DNA of 64,000 nt from Blastopirellula retiformator (lineage in GTDB: Bacteria; Planctomycetota; Planctomycetia; Pirellulales; Pirellulaceae), in the NCBI RefSeq assembly GCF_007859755.1, contig NZ_SJPF01000005.1, forward strand, positions 62,001 through 126,000, given 5' to 3'. Below, in pieces: positions 25,298 through 37,153 of the stretch; position 1 is the stretch's first letter, and each line of letters opens with the position of its first letter. The notes beneath the pieces were generated by a model. That model was not told the origin of the DNA and made no database searches. It was given only the letters and a program-made list of their open reading frames with translations. Made by a program: the position numbers and the translations under genes.

Positions 25298-28003
25298 TCA
25301 CGAGGGCTTACGATTCGTCCGCAGCTTGTCGAGTTCGGCCAGCGTAAACAACAGCAAGCCGGCCGCGACCGCCAACGCCCAGGGACGCCAACTGGTCGGG
25401 GCGGTCCCGAATATCTGATTCAAAAGGGGGAGATATGTTAACAGCAACTGCAGTCCGATCATCGCCGCGATGCCGATCAGGACCAGCGGGTTGGTAAAGA
25501 AGCCGATTTTGAATAACGAGACTCGCACCGATCGGCAGGTCAACAAATAGGCGGCCTGCCCGATCACGATGACGTTGACCGACGCCGTGCGAGCCGAGTC
25601 CAGGTCGACGCCAAGCGATTTTTTGAACGCAAATACCGCATAAGTGGCGAAGACCAACAGGCCGCCGGCCCAGAGTGTGCGGATGATCAACTCTAGCGAA
25701 AGGATCGCTTCGTTCGGATCGCGCGGAGTCCGAGACATGATGCCGGGCTCTTTCGGCTCGAATGCGAGCGTAGCGCCCAGCAGAATTGCCGTCGACATGT
25801 TGATCCACAAAATCTGTAACGGGGTAATAGGAAGCTGCAATCCAAGAAAGGCGGCGACCAAGATGATGCCTGCTTCACCCAAGTTGGTCGGCAGCGTCCA
25901 AGCGATGAACTTGGTGAGGTTGTCGTAAATTCCCCGTCCTTCTTCGACGGCGGCCTCGATCGACGCGAAATTGTCGTCGGTCAAAATCATGTCGGCCGCT
26001 TCCTTGGTCACTTCAGTCCCGGTGATTCCCATGGCGACGCCGATGTTCGCCTGGCGAAGCGCCGGCGCGTCGTTGACCCCGTCGCCAGTCATCGCCACGA
26101 TATTGCCGCAAGCTTGTAATGCCTCGACAAGTCGCAGTTTTTGGGCCGGAGAGACCCGGGCGAACACGGCGATCTCTTCAACCGACTCGATCAGCTCGCG
26201 GTCGGTCAAGTTTTCCAGTTGGACGCCGGTGATGCCGAATAACTCTTCGCCCCCTTCATCAAATCGCCCCTGCAGACCAAGCTGGGCGGCGATTGCAGTC
26301 GCGGTGCCGACATGGTCGCCGGTGATCATTTTTACGCGGATACCGGCGCCTTGGCACGCTGCGACCGCTTGGATCGCCTCGGGACGGGGCGGGTCGATCA
26401 TGCCCTGCAATCCCAACAATTCGAGCCCGTCGCTAAGATCGGCATGTTCTAGCGAGGTCTGTTCCGGAGAGACGATCTTTTTGGCGAACGCGAGCACTCG
26501 CAACCCTTGCGACGCCATCGCTTCGACCTGGGCATGGACGTTGGCTGCGACAAGAGAACCGCCGCCTGACCATTGCCGACACATCGGCAGAAGTCGCTCG
26601 ACCGAACCTTTGACGTACACCACCGATTCGGCGCGGGGCGACTGGTGCAGAGTCGCCATGTACTGGTATTGCGACTCGAAAGGAATCGTATCGACGCGGG
26701 GGAACTCCGCTTCGACGGCATCACGTATTAGACCGAGCTTGGCGGCCGATACCAGCAGCGCCGCCTCGGTCGGATCCCCCTCCACCTTCCAGCCGCCATC
26801 GTCGCCGGCCGATAGTCGGGTGTCGTTGCAAAGGGCGCCGGCTCGCAGCAGTTCCGATAGACGGGAATCTTGGGATGGGGCCTCATCTGGGCGATCCGCG
26901 CACGAGATCGTACCGGCCGGCTCGTATCCCGCGCCATCGACATGGAACTGAGTGTCCCCCGTGGTGACCTGTCGAACGGTCATCTGGTTTTGCGTCAGCG
27001 TGCCGGTCTTGTCGGAGCAGATGACCGATGTGCTGCCGAGCGTTTCGACCGCCGGCAACTTGCGTACAATCGCTCGGCGGCTGGCGAGTCGCGAAACTCC
27101 CAACGCCAGCGTCGCCGTGACGACCGCCGGCAACCCTTCCGGAATCGCGCCGACCGCCAATGCGACCGCAGCTAATAAGACTTCGACCGCTGGTGCGCCG
27201 CGCAGCAAGATCGCCGCCGCGACCATACCGGCAAGCAGCAGAATGACCTTCAGCAGCATATGGCTCAGTTCATTGATCCGGCGCACCAACGGCGTTTCCA
27301 GGACATCGGCCGACGCGATCAGTTTGTTGATGTGCCCGATCTCGGTGTGATCGCCGGTCGCGACGACGATACCGATACCGGTTCCGTACGTCACCAAGGT
27401 CGACGAATAGGCGATGTTGAGACGCTCGGCCAGCGGGGTCGGCTCAGGCAATTCGGCGACCGACTTCTCCACCGGTACCGATTCGCCGGTAAGAGCTGAC
27501 TCGTCGATTTGCAGGTCGCGGATTTTGAGTAAACGAATGTCGCTCGGAACGCGATCGCCCGACTGCAGTTTGACGCAGTCGCCGGGGACGAGTTCGACGG
27601 CTGGAATGGTGGCGGTTTGGCCGCCGCGGATCACCGTCGCTTCGCTGCTGAGCGCCTTGCTCAACGCATTAATCGCTTGCAGCGCCTTCGCCTCTTGCAC
27701 GAAACCGATGATCGAGTTGACCAGCACCACCGCAAAAATTACCGCCGCATCGGCCCATTCGTGCAACACGATCGTCAGCGCCGTCGCCGCCAAAAGGATA
27801 TAGACGAGCGGCTGTTGAAACTGGCGGATGAAGATTTGCAGTTTTGTTTCGGCCTTCGCCTGGGTCAGCGAGTTCGAACCAAATCGGTTTCGCCGCCGCG
27901 GAATCTCCAGTAGAGGGAGACCCTCTTCAACGCTGGTTTCCAGTCGAGAGGTAATTTCTTTGGAATCGAAATGATGCCAAAATTCGGTCTCTGGACGGCT
28001 CAT
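25298..28003 (-). CDS. P-type cation-transporting ATPase (type II, PacL/MgtA-like)
   Basis: About 901 residues from the ATG at 28003 (a TTG at 28033 is the alternative). The cytosolic N-terminus (cation ATPase N domain) is followed by helices M1-M2 and the actuator domain (DESALTGESVPVEK). M4 carries IPEGLP, the phosphorylation site is CSDKTGTLTQNQ, and the hinge is TGDGVNDAPALRQAN. Six C-terminal helices follow. It pumps a cation at the cost of ATP. The M5 Asn/Glu of SERCA are kept (TNLGEAG), but the M6 segment reads ILWINMSTAILLG, with Ala where Ca-ATPases have Asp. Calcium specificity is therefore doubtful; Na+ or another cation is possible. It is divergent from the RND efflux genes. Confidence 0.88.
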   Translation of the reverse strand: MSRPETEFWHHFDSKEITSRLETSVEEGLPLLEIPRRRNRFGSNSLTQAKAETKLQIFIRQFQQPLVYILLAATALTIVLHEWADAAVIFAVVLVNSIIGFVQEAKALQAINALSKALSSEATVIRGGQTATIPAVELVPGDCVKLQSGDRVPSDIRLLKIRDLQIDESALTGESVPVEKSVAELPEPTPLAERLNIAYSSTLVTYGTGIGIVVATGDHTEIGHINKLIASADVLETPLVRRINELSHMLLKVILLLAGMVAAAILLRGAPAVEVLLAAVALAVGAIPEGLPAVVTATLALGVSRLASRRAIVRKLPAVETLGSTSVICSDKTGTLTQNQMTVRQVTTGDTQFHVDGAGYEPAGTISCADRPDEAPSQDSRLSELLRAGALCNDTRLSAGDDGGWKVEGDPTEAALLVSAAKLGLIRDAVEAEFPRVDTIPFESQYQYMATLHQSPRAESVVYVKGSVERLLPMCRQWSGGGSLVAANVHAQVEAMASQGLRVLAFAKKIVSPEQTSLEHADLSDGLELLGLQGMIDPPRPEAIQAVAACQGAGIRVKMITGDHVGTATAIAAQLGLQGRFDEGGEELFGITGVQLENLTDRELIESVEEIAVFARVSPAQKLRLVEALQACGNIVAMTGDGVNDAPALRQANIGVAMGITGTEVTKEAADMILTDDNFASIEAAVEEGRGIYDNLTKFIAWTLPTNLGEAGIILVAAFLGLQLPITPLQILWINMSTAILLGATLAFEPKEPGIMSRTPRDPNEAILSLELIIRTLWAGGLLVFATYAVFAFKKSLGVDLDSARTASVNVIVIGQAAYLLTCRSVRVSLFKIGFFTNPLVLIGIAAMIGLQLLLTYLPLLNQIFGTAPTSWRPWALAVAAGLLLFTLAELDKLRTNRKPS

Positions 28004-28299
28004 GACGGTCTGCGATCTAGGTGACGCTTGCAAACGGCGGCGGAGACTCCTGGGCGCCGAACGTACGATCTAACGTTCTTTGTAACCAAATCAATGCTGC
28101 GTTGCGAACGCAACTGGGGTGCTGCATGATTTGACACTCCCAGCGAGGCCAGCTATGATTCGGGCCGACAATGGATGGGGAAAATCTTCGGTGCAGCGTC
28201 TCTCGAGCCAGCTTTTGATCCCCATTCAAACTGCCTCGCTCGCTTCGACTTAAAACCATGCTTCTAGAGGGGCCCGTTCTTAATAACGGGAGCGGAATC

Positions 28300-29535
28300 T
28301 TGTCTCGTTTTTGCCACTCACGCTTGCAAGTCTCGATGGCGATGCTGGTAGGTTTCGGCCTGGTCGCTGGTTGTCGTCCCGCCAATCAATATCACGCGCC
28401 GCCTCCGCCAGAGGTTAGCGTCGCGCTTCCGCTGGTGCGCGACGTCACGGTTTATCAGGAGGAAACCGGAACGACCGAAGCGGTCGAGCGGGCCGAGGTG
28501 CATGCTCGGGTCAGCGGCACGCTGGAGGAAATCGCCTTTCAGCCGAACGACGACGTAAAGCAGGGGGATGTCTTATTCAAGATCGAGCCGGAGGAGTTCC
28601 TCGCCAAGCGAGATCTCGCCCAGGCGGAACTGCGATTGGCGGAAGTAGCCAAAGAGCGGGCGGTGAACGACCTGGAGCGGCAGAAGGAAGTCTATAAGAA
28701 AGGCGCCGTCTCCGAGATGGAGATGGTTCGCCTGAAGGCGGAGGTCGACGGATCGGGCGCGCAGATTGATGCGGCGAAGGCGCAGCTTGATCAAGCGCAA
28801 CTCGATGTTGACTATACGACGGTCAAGGCGCCGATCGATGGGCGCATCGGTAAGTCGCTGGTGAAAGTCGGCAATCTGGTTTCGGCCCAGCCGGCCACGC
28901 AGTTGACGACGATCGTTTCCAATGACGCGGTCTACGCCAACTTCACGATCAGCGAGCGGGCCTATCTTTCTTTCGTCGATGATCATGATCCGAAGGAGGG
29001 GAACGGCCGCGACATTCCGTTCTTCCTCGCCCGAGCGACGGACGCAGGTTTTCCGTATCAAGGCAAGCTGAACTTTACCGACCTGACGGTGGAGGAGGGG
29101 ACCGGCACCTTTGCGGTTCGCGCGATCTTTCCGAATACCGACGGGCGGCTGGCGCCGGGATTGTTCGTACGGATTCGCTTTCCAGTCAAGTCAAGGCCCG
29201 ACTCGCTGCTTGTGCCGCAGCGGGCGACCGCCGTCGACCAGGCCGGCAGCTACGTTTTGGTCGTCAATGCCGAGGACAAGGTCGAGCGCCGCGATATCGT
29301 TGTAGGATCCAAGTTTGGACCGATGGTCGTGATCACGCCGGCGCCAAACGCCGAGACGCCGATTTCGGCTGAGGATCGGGTCGTTGTCGATGGCGTACAA
29401 CGCAGTCGCCCCGGCGCGACTGTCAAGCCAGTGATGACCGAGCTGAGCGTCGACGAGTCGCTGCTGAACCCGGAAAAAGGGGAGGACAAGCAGCCGCCCG
29501 CCGACGATGCGGCCAACGCCGAGAACATGCAATAG
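28300..29535 (+). CDS. RND efflux periplasmic adaptor (membrane fusion protein)
   Basis: About 411 residues. The TTG at 28300 is preferred because GGGAG precedes it and the product then begins as a normal lipoprotein signal (SMAMLVGFGLVAGC, lipobox VAGC); the ATG at 28258 would add 14 residues. HlyD/AcrA architecture: VEVHARVSGTLEE-type lipoyl half (RAEVHARVSGTLEEIAFQPN), an alpha hairpin with coiled coil (about residues 110-175), the second lipoyl half (LDVDYTTVKAPIDGRIGKSL) and beta-barrel and membrane-proximal domains. It links the inner-membrane pump encoded 24 bp downstream to an outer-membrane channel; no TolC gene is in the window. Substrate unknown. Confidence 0.9.
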   Translation: MSRFCHSRLQVSMAMLVGFGLVAGCRPANQYHAPPPPEVSVALPLVRDVTVYQEETGTTEAVERAEVHARVSGTLEEIAFQPNDDVKQGDVLFKIEPEEFLAKRDLAQAELRLAEVAKERAVNDLERQKEVYKKGAVSEMEMVRLKAEVDGSGAQIDAAKAQLDQAQLDVDYTTVKAPIDGRIGKSLVKVGNLVSAQPATQLTTIVSNDAVYANFTISERAYLSFVDDHDPKEGNGRDIPFFLARATDAGFPYQGKLNFTDLTVEEGTGTFAVRAIFPNTDGRLAPGLFVRIRFPVKSRPDSLLVPQRATAVDQAGSYVLVVNAEDKVERRDIVVGSKFGPMVVITPAPNAETPISAEDRVVVDGVQRSRPGATVKPVMTELSVDESLLNPEKGEDKQPPADDAANAENMQ

Positions 29536-29559
29536 CTTCCTCTCCGACAGGCGCAACTG

Positions 29560-32500
29560 ATGTCACGCTTTTTTATCTATCGGCCCATCTTCGCGACGGT
29601 TATCTCGATCGTGATCATCATCGCCGGCGTTGTCGCCCAGTCGACGCTGCCAGTCGCCAAGTTTCCGCAGATCACGCCGCCGACGGTGCAGGTAACGGCG
29701 AACTTCCCCGGCGCCAATCCCGGCGTCGTCTCAGAGACGGTCGCGTCGCCGATCGAGCAAGAGGTCAACGGCGTCGAAAACATGATCTACATGTCGTCGA
29801 CCTGCACCGACAATGGCGCCTACACGCTGAATGTGACGTTCGAGACCGGCACCGATATGGATATGGCGACCGTTCTGGTGCAAAACCGGGTCGCGATCGC
29901 CCAGCCGCGGCTGCCAGAAGAAGTGGGTCGCCAGGGAGTGACGACCAAGAAGCAATCGACGCAGATCGTGCAGTTCATCACGTTGACGTCGACTGATCCG
30001 CGGCATGATAGTCTGTTTCTCAGCAACTACGCGACGATCAACTTGCGTGATCAACTCGGTCGCGTCCCCGGCGTCGGCGCGCTGTCGATCTTCGGCGCCG
30101 ATGACTACAGCATGCGGATTTGGCTTGAGCCAGCGAAGCTGAAGGCCCGCAATTTGACGCCGCAAGATGTGATCGCCGCGGTTCAAGAGCAAAACGTTCA
30201 GGTGGCGGCTGGTCGTATCGGAGAACCGCCGACGCCGGACGACACAGCGTTTCAGTACGTGGTAAATACCAAAGGGCGTCTGACGCATCCGGAAGAGTTT
30301 GAAGAATTGATCCTGAAGACGAGCGGCGACGGCGCGTTGACCCGGTTGCGAGACGTGGCGACCGTCGAGTTGGGAGCCCGAACCTATGACTATACCGCCA
30401 CCACCAATGGCGAGCCTTGCGCCGCGATTGCGATCTATCAACTGCCAACCGCCAACGCGCTCAATCTGGCGAGTTCGATTCGCCGCGAGATGGATCGTAT
30501 GAGCGAGCGGTTTCCGGCCGGCGTCAGCTATGAGATTCCGTTCGATACGACGCGGTTTGTCGAGGCCTCGATCGCCGAAGTGTATGAAACCTTGTTCGTC
30601 GCGATCGCTTTGGTTGTGCTCGTGATCTTCATCTTCCTGCAAGATTGGCGGGCGACGATCGTCCCCTCGGCCGCGATTCCGGTTGCGTTGATCGGAACAT
30701 TTGCGGTGATGGCGGCGCTCGGTTTTTCGGTCAACATGCTAACGCTATTCGGCATTGTGCTGGCGATTGGGATTGTGGTCGACGACGCGATCGTCGTGGT
30801 CGAGAACGCCTATCGCCATCTCGACGCGGGGCTGGGACCAAAGGAAGCGGCTGTCAAAGCGATGGAGGAAATTACCGGCCCGGTGATCGCCACGACGCTG
30901 GTATTGCTCGCGGTGTTCGTCCCAACGGCGTTCATGGGTGGCATCGTCGGTCAGCTTTACCAGCAGTTTGCACTCACCATCTCGGCGGCGGTGATCATTA
31001 GTACGATCAACGCGCTGACGCTCAGTCCCGCGTTGTGCGGCTTGTTCTTGCGTCCGGCGAAAGAGTCGTTTGACAATAACGCGTTTCTCCCTGGTCCCCT
31101 AGTTGGCGTGGTGGCGGGGGGAATCGCCTGGTGGCTGACGCGGTCGACGCTTGGTTGGCAGGCGGCCGCGGTGATTTCGGTCGTCGCGATCGTCGTCGGC
31201 TGGGCGCTGGCGTCAATCGTCAATCGCGCCCTGAAGGTCGGCTTCATCGGTTTCAATCGCGGTTTTGACGCCGCGACCAGCGGCTATTCGACGGTCATCC
31301 GATGGGGCGTGCACAACGTCACGCTGACCATGATCCTCTTCGTCGTGTTGTTGGTCGTCACGGGCTGGGGATTTGGACAAGTCCCCACAGGCTTTCTACC
31401 GACCGAAGACCAAGGGTATGCGTTCGCCAACATTCAATTGCCCGACGCAGCTTCGCTGGGCCGGACGCGCCAAGTGATGGAGCAGGTCGACGAGATCTTG
31501 GCGGAGACCGACGGCGTCGCCGACTGGGTTTCGATCAGCGGCTATTCAATCCTCAGTGGAACGGTTGGCGCCAACAATGGGTTCGTTTCGATTGTGTTCG
31601 AACCATGGGAAGATCGGACGAGCAGCAACCTCAGCCAAGACGCGATCATGAGCCACATTCGGCAAGAGCTGGCCAAAGTTCAGCAAGCCGAGTGCATCGC
31701 CTTCGTACCACCGCCGATCGATGGTCTGGGCAACGCCAGCGGGTTTCAGATGCAATTGCAGGATGTCGGCGGACTAGGGCTGTTGAACATGCAGTCGCTG
31801 GTGGAAGAAATTGTCGCCGACGGAAACTCCCAATCGGGGCTGACCGGGATGAACTCGACGTTTCGCGCTTCGGTGCCGCAGCTGTACGCCGACATCGATC
31901 GCACCAAGGCGAAGAAGCTGGGCGTATCGCTCGATTCGTTGTTCGGTACGCTGCAGGCTTACATGGGTTCCGCCTATATCAATGACTTCAACCAGTTTGG
32001 GCGAACCTGGCAAGTGCGGGCCCAGGCCGAGCCGGACGCTCGGGTAACGCCAGAGGACTTGCTGCGAATCGACGTCCGCAATGCCGATGGCGAGATGGTC
32101 CCGGCCGATACCTTGGTCGAGCTGTCGACCATTGTCGGCCCCCAGGTGATCCAGCGGTATAACCTTTATCCCAGCGCCCAAATCAACGGCACGCCCGCGC
32201 CAGGGTTCAGTTCTGGCGAAGCGCTGGAACTGCTCGAGCAAATGGCGGCCGAAAAGCTTCCGTCCTCGGTTTCCTTTGAGTGGACTGGGATGTCGTACCA
32301 GGAGAAGTTGCTCAGCGAGGCGGAGTCTCCCCTGCAGTCGCCGGCCTTTATCTTGGGCCTTTCGGTGGTGCTCGTCTTCTTGGTGTTGGCGGCCCAGTAC
32401 GAAAGTTGGACCAGTCCGATGGCGGTGATCGCGGTTGTGCCCCTGGCGGCCTTAGGCGTCGTCATATTGCTTTCGCTCCGCGGCGCCGACATCAACGTTT

Positions 32501-32859
32501 ACACGCAGATCGGGCTGGTGCTGCTGGTCGCCTTGGCCAGTAAGAACGCGATTCTGATCGTTGAGTTCGCCGCCGAACAGCGTCGCGACGGCATGTCGAT
32601 CGCCGACGCCGCAGCAAAAGCGGCCTCGCTCCGTTTTCGTGCGATTCTGATGACGGCTTTCTCGTCGGTGCTCGGATTTCTCCCCCTCTTGATCGCCCAA
32701 GGCGCCGGCGCCGCTAGTCGCCAAGCGGTCGGCAACGCAGTGGTCGGCGGTATGATCGCCGCCACCCTCTTCGCCCTACTGTTCGTACCATCGTTCTTTG
32801 TGGTGTTCCGGTCGCTGGGGGAACTTGGTCAGAAACCGGCTAAGGAAGCTGGCGAGTAG
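29560..32859 (+). CDS. RND multidrug efflux permease (AcrB/HAE1 family)
   Basis: 1099 residues, slightly longer than AcrB (about 1050). TM1 begins [18 protein letters not shown], and the porter domain has the [19 protein letters not shown] start. TM4 carries the proton-relay pair in [22 protein letters not shown]10-12 include [20 protein letters not shown]. The extra length is an insertion of about 60 residues after TM6 ([20 protein letters not shown] and two further hydrophobic stretches), which may add a helical pair. It exports drugs or other amphiphiles by proton antiport with the adaptor encoded upstream. It ends 10 bp from the convergent gene at 32870. Confidence 0.93.
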   Translation: MSRFFIYRPIFATVISIVIIIAGVVAQSTLPVAKFPQITPPTVQVTANFPGANPGVVSETVASPIEQEVNGVENMIYMSSTCTDNGAYTLNVTFETGTDMDMATVLVQNRVAIAQPRLPEEVGRQGVTTKKQSTQIVQFITLTSTDPRHDSLFLSNYATINLRDQLGRVPGVGALSIFGADDYSMRIWLEPAKLKARNLTPQDVIAAVQEQNVQVAAGRIGEPPTPDDTAFQYVVNTKGRLTHPEEFEELILKTSGDGALTRLRDVATVELGARTYDYTATTNGEPCAAIAIYQLPTANALNLASSIRREMDRMSERFPAGVSYEIPFDTTRFVEASIAEVYETLFVAIALVVLVIFIFLQDWRATIVPSAAIPVALIGTFAVMAALGFSVNMLTLFGIVLAIGIVVDDAIVVVENAYRHLDAGLGPKEAAVKAMEEITGPVIATTLVLLAVFVPTAFMGGIVGQLYQQFALTISAAVIISTINALTLSPALCGLFLRPAKESFDNNAFLPGPLVGVVAGGIAWWLTRSTLGWQAAAVISVVAIVVGWALASIVNRALKVGFIGFNRGFDAATSGYSTVIRWGVHNVTLTMILFVVLLVVTGWGFGQVPTGFLPTEDQGYAFANIQLPDAASLGRTRQVMEQVDEILAETDGVADWVSISGYSILSGTVGANNGFVSIVFEPWEDRTSSNLSQDAIMSHIRQELAKVQQAECIAFVPPPIDGLGNASGFQMQLQDVGGLGLLNMQSLVEEIVADGNSQSGLTGMNSTFRASVPQLYADIDRTKAKKLGVSLDSLFGTLQAYMGSAYINDFNQFGRTWQVRAQAEPDARVTPEDLLRIDVRNADGEMVPADTLVELSTIVGPQVIQRYNLYPSAQINGTPAPGFSSGEALELLEQMAAEKLPSSVSFEWTGMSYQEKLLSEAESPLQSPAFILGLSVVLVFLVLAAQYESWTSPMAVIAVVPLAALGVVILLSLRGADINVYTQIGLVLLVALASKNAILIVEFAAEQRRDGMSIADAAAKAASLRFRAILMTAFSSVLGFLPLLIAQGAGAASRQAVGNAVVGGMIAATLFALLFVPSFFVVFRSLGELGQKPAKEAGE

Positions 32860-32869
32860 GCCCGCGAAA

Positions 32870-34027
32870 CTACCGCCGTCGTTCCGACGCATGCACGCCA
32901 TCGAGGACATGTTGGTGCAGCAGGTAGCCAAAGCCCGCGTTTTCGAGTCGCAGGATCAATTGGTTGGTCGAGCAATCAAGCGACTCGGCGCAGCGGTCCA
33001 AGCTCCACTCGGCCGCGGCAAGTTGTTTCAATAGATAGGCGCGGCGAGTCTGGGCGGCCGATAGACGGTACGTTTTCAGGTATTGCAGCGTCCCGTCGTC
33101 GGTGCAGATTGTCTCGCCGATAAAGTTCTCCTCCTTGGGATCAAGATTCGATACGAATCGATTGAGCGTAAACGGCTTGAAGCGGTAGACGGTTTGGTGC
33201 TCCAGCGGCCGCTCCAAGAGTTCCGGCGCCATAATCTCGTTCAGGCTCTCCCACCGCTTTCGCAGCTGATCCACTTCGAATCGCAGATCGCTGAGCGTCG
33301 AAATCTGGTCGACCGCAATCGGATCGGGAAGAATCGTCGTCTCGGTTGCGAAAAAGCCGTTGCGCCAGATCAACTCGCCATAAAAGTCGGTCAGCAAAGT
33401 GGAGTGCAGCTGGATGTAGTCACCGGGATGAGGGACGACAAACGCTGAGGCGAGAGTATCGGCGACAAACAGCAGCACGCCGACTTGCTGATCGTGAATT
33501 TCAAATAGACGCAGCGCGTCTTCCAGCCCTGCGATCTGATTGCCGGGGATCGCAACTTCACTGCGCGGGCTAAGGCCGCTGCGCATCACTCGCCGTGAAT
33601 ACTCACTCCAGGCGATGTCCGGCCCGCCAAAATGTTTGGCCAGCAGACCTTCCATCGCAACATGCAGCGGCAAGAAACGGAGTTGGCGTTTTCCTTCTCG
33701 CCGCGCCATCTTACGAAGCCCGCGAGCCGTGATGAAATTCCCAAACGACGTTCCGTCCTTCGTTTCCTTAGCGGCGCTCAACTGAGAACCAAAAACCGCG
33801 CCGCCATCCTCGGTCCAGTTGGCGACCAGGCCGTGGGGAACAAAACTGACATAGGACGTCCGCCGATCGACTTCAACAATCGCGACATCTTCGGTATAGA
33901 CGCGGCGGGTTAGCCGGAGATCTTCGCGAATCGTCTTACGCAACAGGGGAACGATACGGACGCCGCCAAGCACCTGCGGAGGCGCCATTTCGAGGCCGTT
34001 CCAGGGAAGGGTGCTGGTTGTCGTCAT
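32870..34027 (-). CDS. Partner protein of the vWA/TROVE-like gene, ARPP-like with C-terminal Fis-type HTH
   Basis: 385 residues. The ATG at 34027 overlaps the stop of the upstream gene (ATGA), which indicates translational coupling; the long in-frame extension to 34366 is arginine-rich out-of-frame translation of the neighbour. The N-terminal part (PPQVLGGVRIVPLLRKTIRE, then YTEDVAIVEVD) and the central part (LPLHVAMEGLLAKHFGG) resemble the ARPP-type domains associated with ADP-ribose/RNA-repair neighbourhoods, but I cannot confirm that. The C-terminal 40 residues (AAEWSLDRCAESLDCSTNQL, then LRLENAGFGYLL) look like a Fis-type helix-turn-helix. It probably acts with the vWA protein, with the HTH giving nucleic-acid binding or autoregulation (inference). 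Confidence 0.6.
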   Translation of the reverse strand: MTTTSTLPWNGLEMAPPQVLGGVRIVPLLRKTIREDLRLTRRVYTEDVAIVEVDRRTSYVSFVPHGLVANWTEDGGAVFGSQLSAAKETKDGTSFGNFITARGLRKMARREGKRQLRFLPLHVAMEGLLAKHFGGPDIAWSEYSRRVMRSGLSPRSEVAIPGNQIAGLEDALRLFEIHDQQVGVLLFVADTLASAFVVPHPGDYIQLHSTLLTDFYGELIWRNGFFATETTILPDPIAVDQISTLSDLRFEVDQLRKRWESLNEIMAPELLERPLEHQTVYRFKPFTLNRFVSNLDPKEENFIGETICTDDGTLQYLKTYRLSAAQTRRAYLLKQLAAAEWSLDRCAESLDCSTNQLILRLENAGFGYLLHQHVLDGVHASERRR

Positions 34028-35514
34028 GGTTGGGTCTCTTGATCCGTCGCGTCTTGGAGAAATTCTCGGGCGATGTCGCCCAAATACGATTCGAGTTCCA
34101 CGCGCGTCGCTTCTCCGGCGGCGAACTTGGCGAACCGTAGCGAGGCGTTCAGATCTTCCGCATCTCGTAGACCGATCGTCAGGATGGCGGCGCCCAGCCG
34201 TCGAGGCGAAAAATGATCGGCGTCGAAGACCGGGTTCGCGTGCAGGAACGAAATCGGATGCGCTGGCGCCAGCCGTTGACGGTAGGCGTGAACGATCTGG
34301 TTTACTGCGTCGACAGGGGCGTTCTCGTATCCGTCTGATACGAGAGTGAGTTGCTCCGGGCGCCACTCGATCGCATCCAGCAGCGGAGTCGCCAAATCGG
34401 ACTGCCCGCTGGCGTTGACCAGAAAGACTTTGTCGTCCGCCTGATAGCAGGTCTTACCGATTTCCCGCGCCGGCGTCCAAAACGAACAGTACCGATCGGA
34501 GGCCGCCGCTAACAGGTAATGCGTGGCGACTGCAACCGCCAGCGGTCGACGGCGGCGCTCGCGCGAACCCCAGGCAGAGCGACTGCGATCCAGTACTGCG
34601 GCGACTTTGCCTAACTCTAGCGGCGACTTGCGCTGCGTGCGAGCGGCGGCCGATTTCAAGGCCGCGTGCAACTCGTCCGCTCGGCTGGTTCGTTCTTCCA
34701 TGGGCAACGACAAGACGTAGATCGCCAACCGGGTGAGCGGAGAACGCGCCAAGTCGAACTGAACCGCCTGTTTCGTTTCGCGGCGAGTCAGGTTTTGTAC
34801 CCGCAGTTTCTCCGCTTGCGTCATCTGCGGTTCGATGTTGCGGAGGAACACGTCACGGGGGATGCCATGTCGCGCCGCCAAGCCTTCGGCGACGGAATAG
34901 GGAAGTTCGTAGACCGCTTGCTTGGAGTAGTGCGCGCGACGATACGCGTCAAATAGAGGCTCCTGGAACCGTTTTTGGGCTTTCAGCGAAAAGAGAAAAC
35001 TGGCGGTCTCGCCATCGACCTCGGCATGCGCGTGGCGAACCGCGCGGCGGAACTTGTTGCGATACTTGACCGCCTCGAACGTCTGATTCTTACGCGCAGC
35101 GCAGTAATTGCGAATCACGGCTCGCGTGCGGCGATTGTTCACCCCTTCGGTCGCCAGGCGTTGGAACAGCTTGTAAACGCGGTGAGTCGGCAGTTGACGA
35201 AGCGTCGCTGCGATCAAACCGCCCTCCTCGGCGCGTTGCACAGAGTCGGACGGTGCGCCGGCCCGCAGCAGATTTCGCACAATCAACATTTGGTTGAAAT
35301 GGTTGACTCCAGCCGCGAGCGCCCGGGCGTAGACCAGGCGATAGTTCACCAGCACGTATTGGTGCAGAAAGTCGATCGAAACCGATTGGGAGTATTGGTC
35401 CGAGTAGTACTCGGTCTGCCCGGTCGCGGCAAAACAAGCGTTGACGAACATCACCAGGTCTTCGCGTTCGCACTGCTCGCGCAATAGCGCAGCTTGGGTT
35501 TCCGAAGTTGGCAT
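34024..35514 (-). CDS. Ro60/TROVE-like helical-repeat plus vWA domain protein
   Basis: About 496 residues from the ATG at 35514 (TTG at 35592 possible). The N-terminal two thirds are all-helical and basic (LLRAGAPSDSVQRAEEGGLI, YKLFQRLATEGVNNRRTRAV, VKYRNKFRRAVRHAHAE), as in the HEAT-like ring of Ro60. The C-terminal third is a von Willebrand A fold: MIDAS VLDRSRSAWG (DxSxS), then VNASGQSDLATPLL, and LTLVSDGYENAP with the third MIDAS acid. Ro60 proteins bind misfolded or Y RNAs; by analogy this could bind RNA. No Y-RNA, RtcB or PNPase gene is visible nearby. It forms an overlapping two-gene operon with 32870-34027. TROVE membership is judged by eye from architecture, so it is moderately sure. 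Confidence 0.6.
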   Translation of the reverse strand: MPTSETQAALLREQCEREDLVMFVNACFAATGQTEYYSDQYSQSVSIDFLHQYVLVNYRLVYARALAAGVNHFNQMLIVRNLLRAGAPSDSVQRAEEGGLIAATLRQLPTHRVYKLFQRLATEGVNNRRTRAVIRNYCAARKNQTFEAVKYRNKFRRAVRHAHAEVDGETASFLFSLKAQKRFQEPLFDAYRRAHYSKQAVYELPYSVAEGLAARHGIPRDVFLRNIEPQMTQAEKLRVQNLTRRETKQAVQFDLARSPLTRLAIYVLSLPMEERTSRADELHAALKSAAARTQRKSPLELGKVAAVLDRSRSAWGSRERRRRPLAVAVATHYLLAAASDRYCSFWTPAREIGKTCYQADDKVFLVNASGQSDLATPLLDAIEWRPEQLTLVSDGYENAPVDAVNQIVHAYRQRLAPAHPISFLHANPVFDADHFSPRRLGAAILTIGLRDAEDLNASLRFAKFAAGEATRVELESYLGDIAREFLQDATDQETQP

Positions 35515-35736
35515 AGATCGCTGGATCAACAAGAGGGAAAAGAAGAGCTCGACCGGGGAAGAGTACTTGGCAACGCTGCTTTTCAGCTGCAAATGCTAAC
35601 GCGGAAGTTGCCCTGAAGTCCCACGGACGAGCTTTCGGCTATTGTAGTCTCTTGTGAAGAGAGGGGCGAGCAGCGCGGAAGGTTCGCTTGCTGCTTGCTA
35701 GCGACGTTCGCTATCCCGTTTCGGCGATCGTTCTCG

Positions 35737-37122
<1,386 letters not shown>

Positions 37123-37153
37123 CGCAACATCTCACGTAGAAACAAAGAAGGGT

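Noticed and set aside
34028-34366. N-terminal extension of the ARPP-like gene
   Set aside because: Arg/Ser-rich out-of-frame reading of the vWA gene; the ATGA overlap gives a better start.
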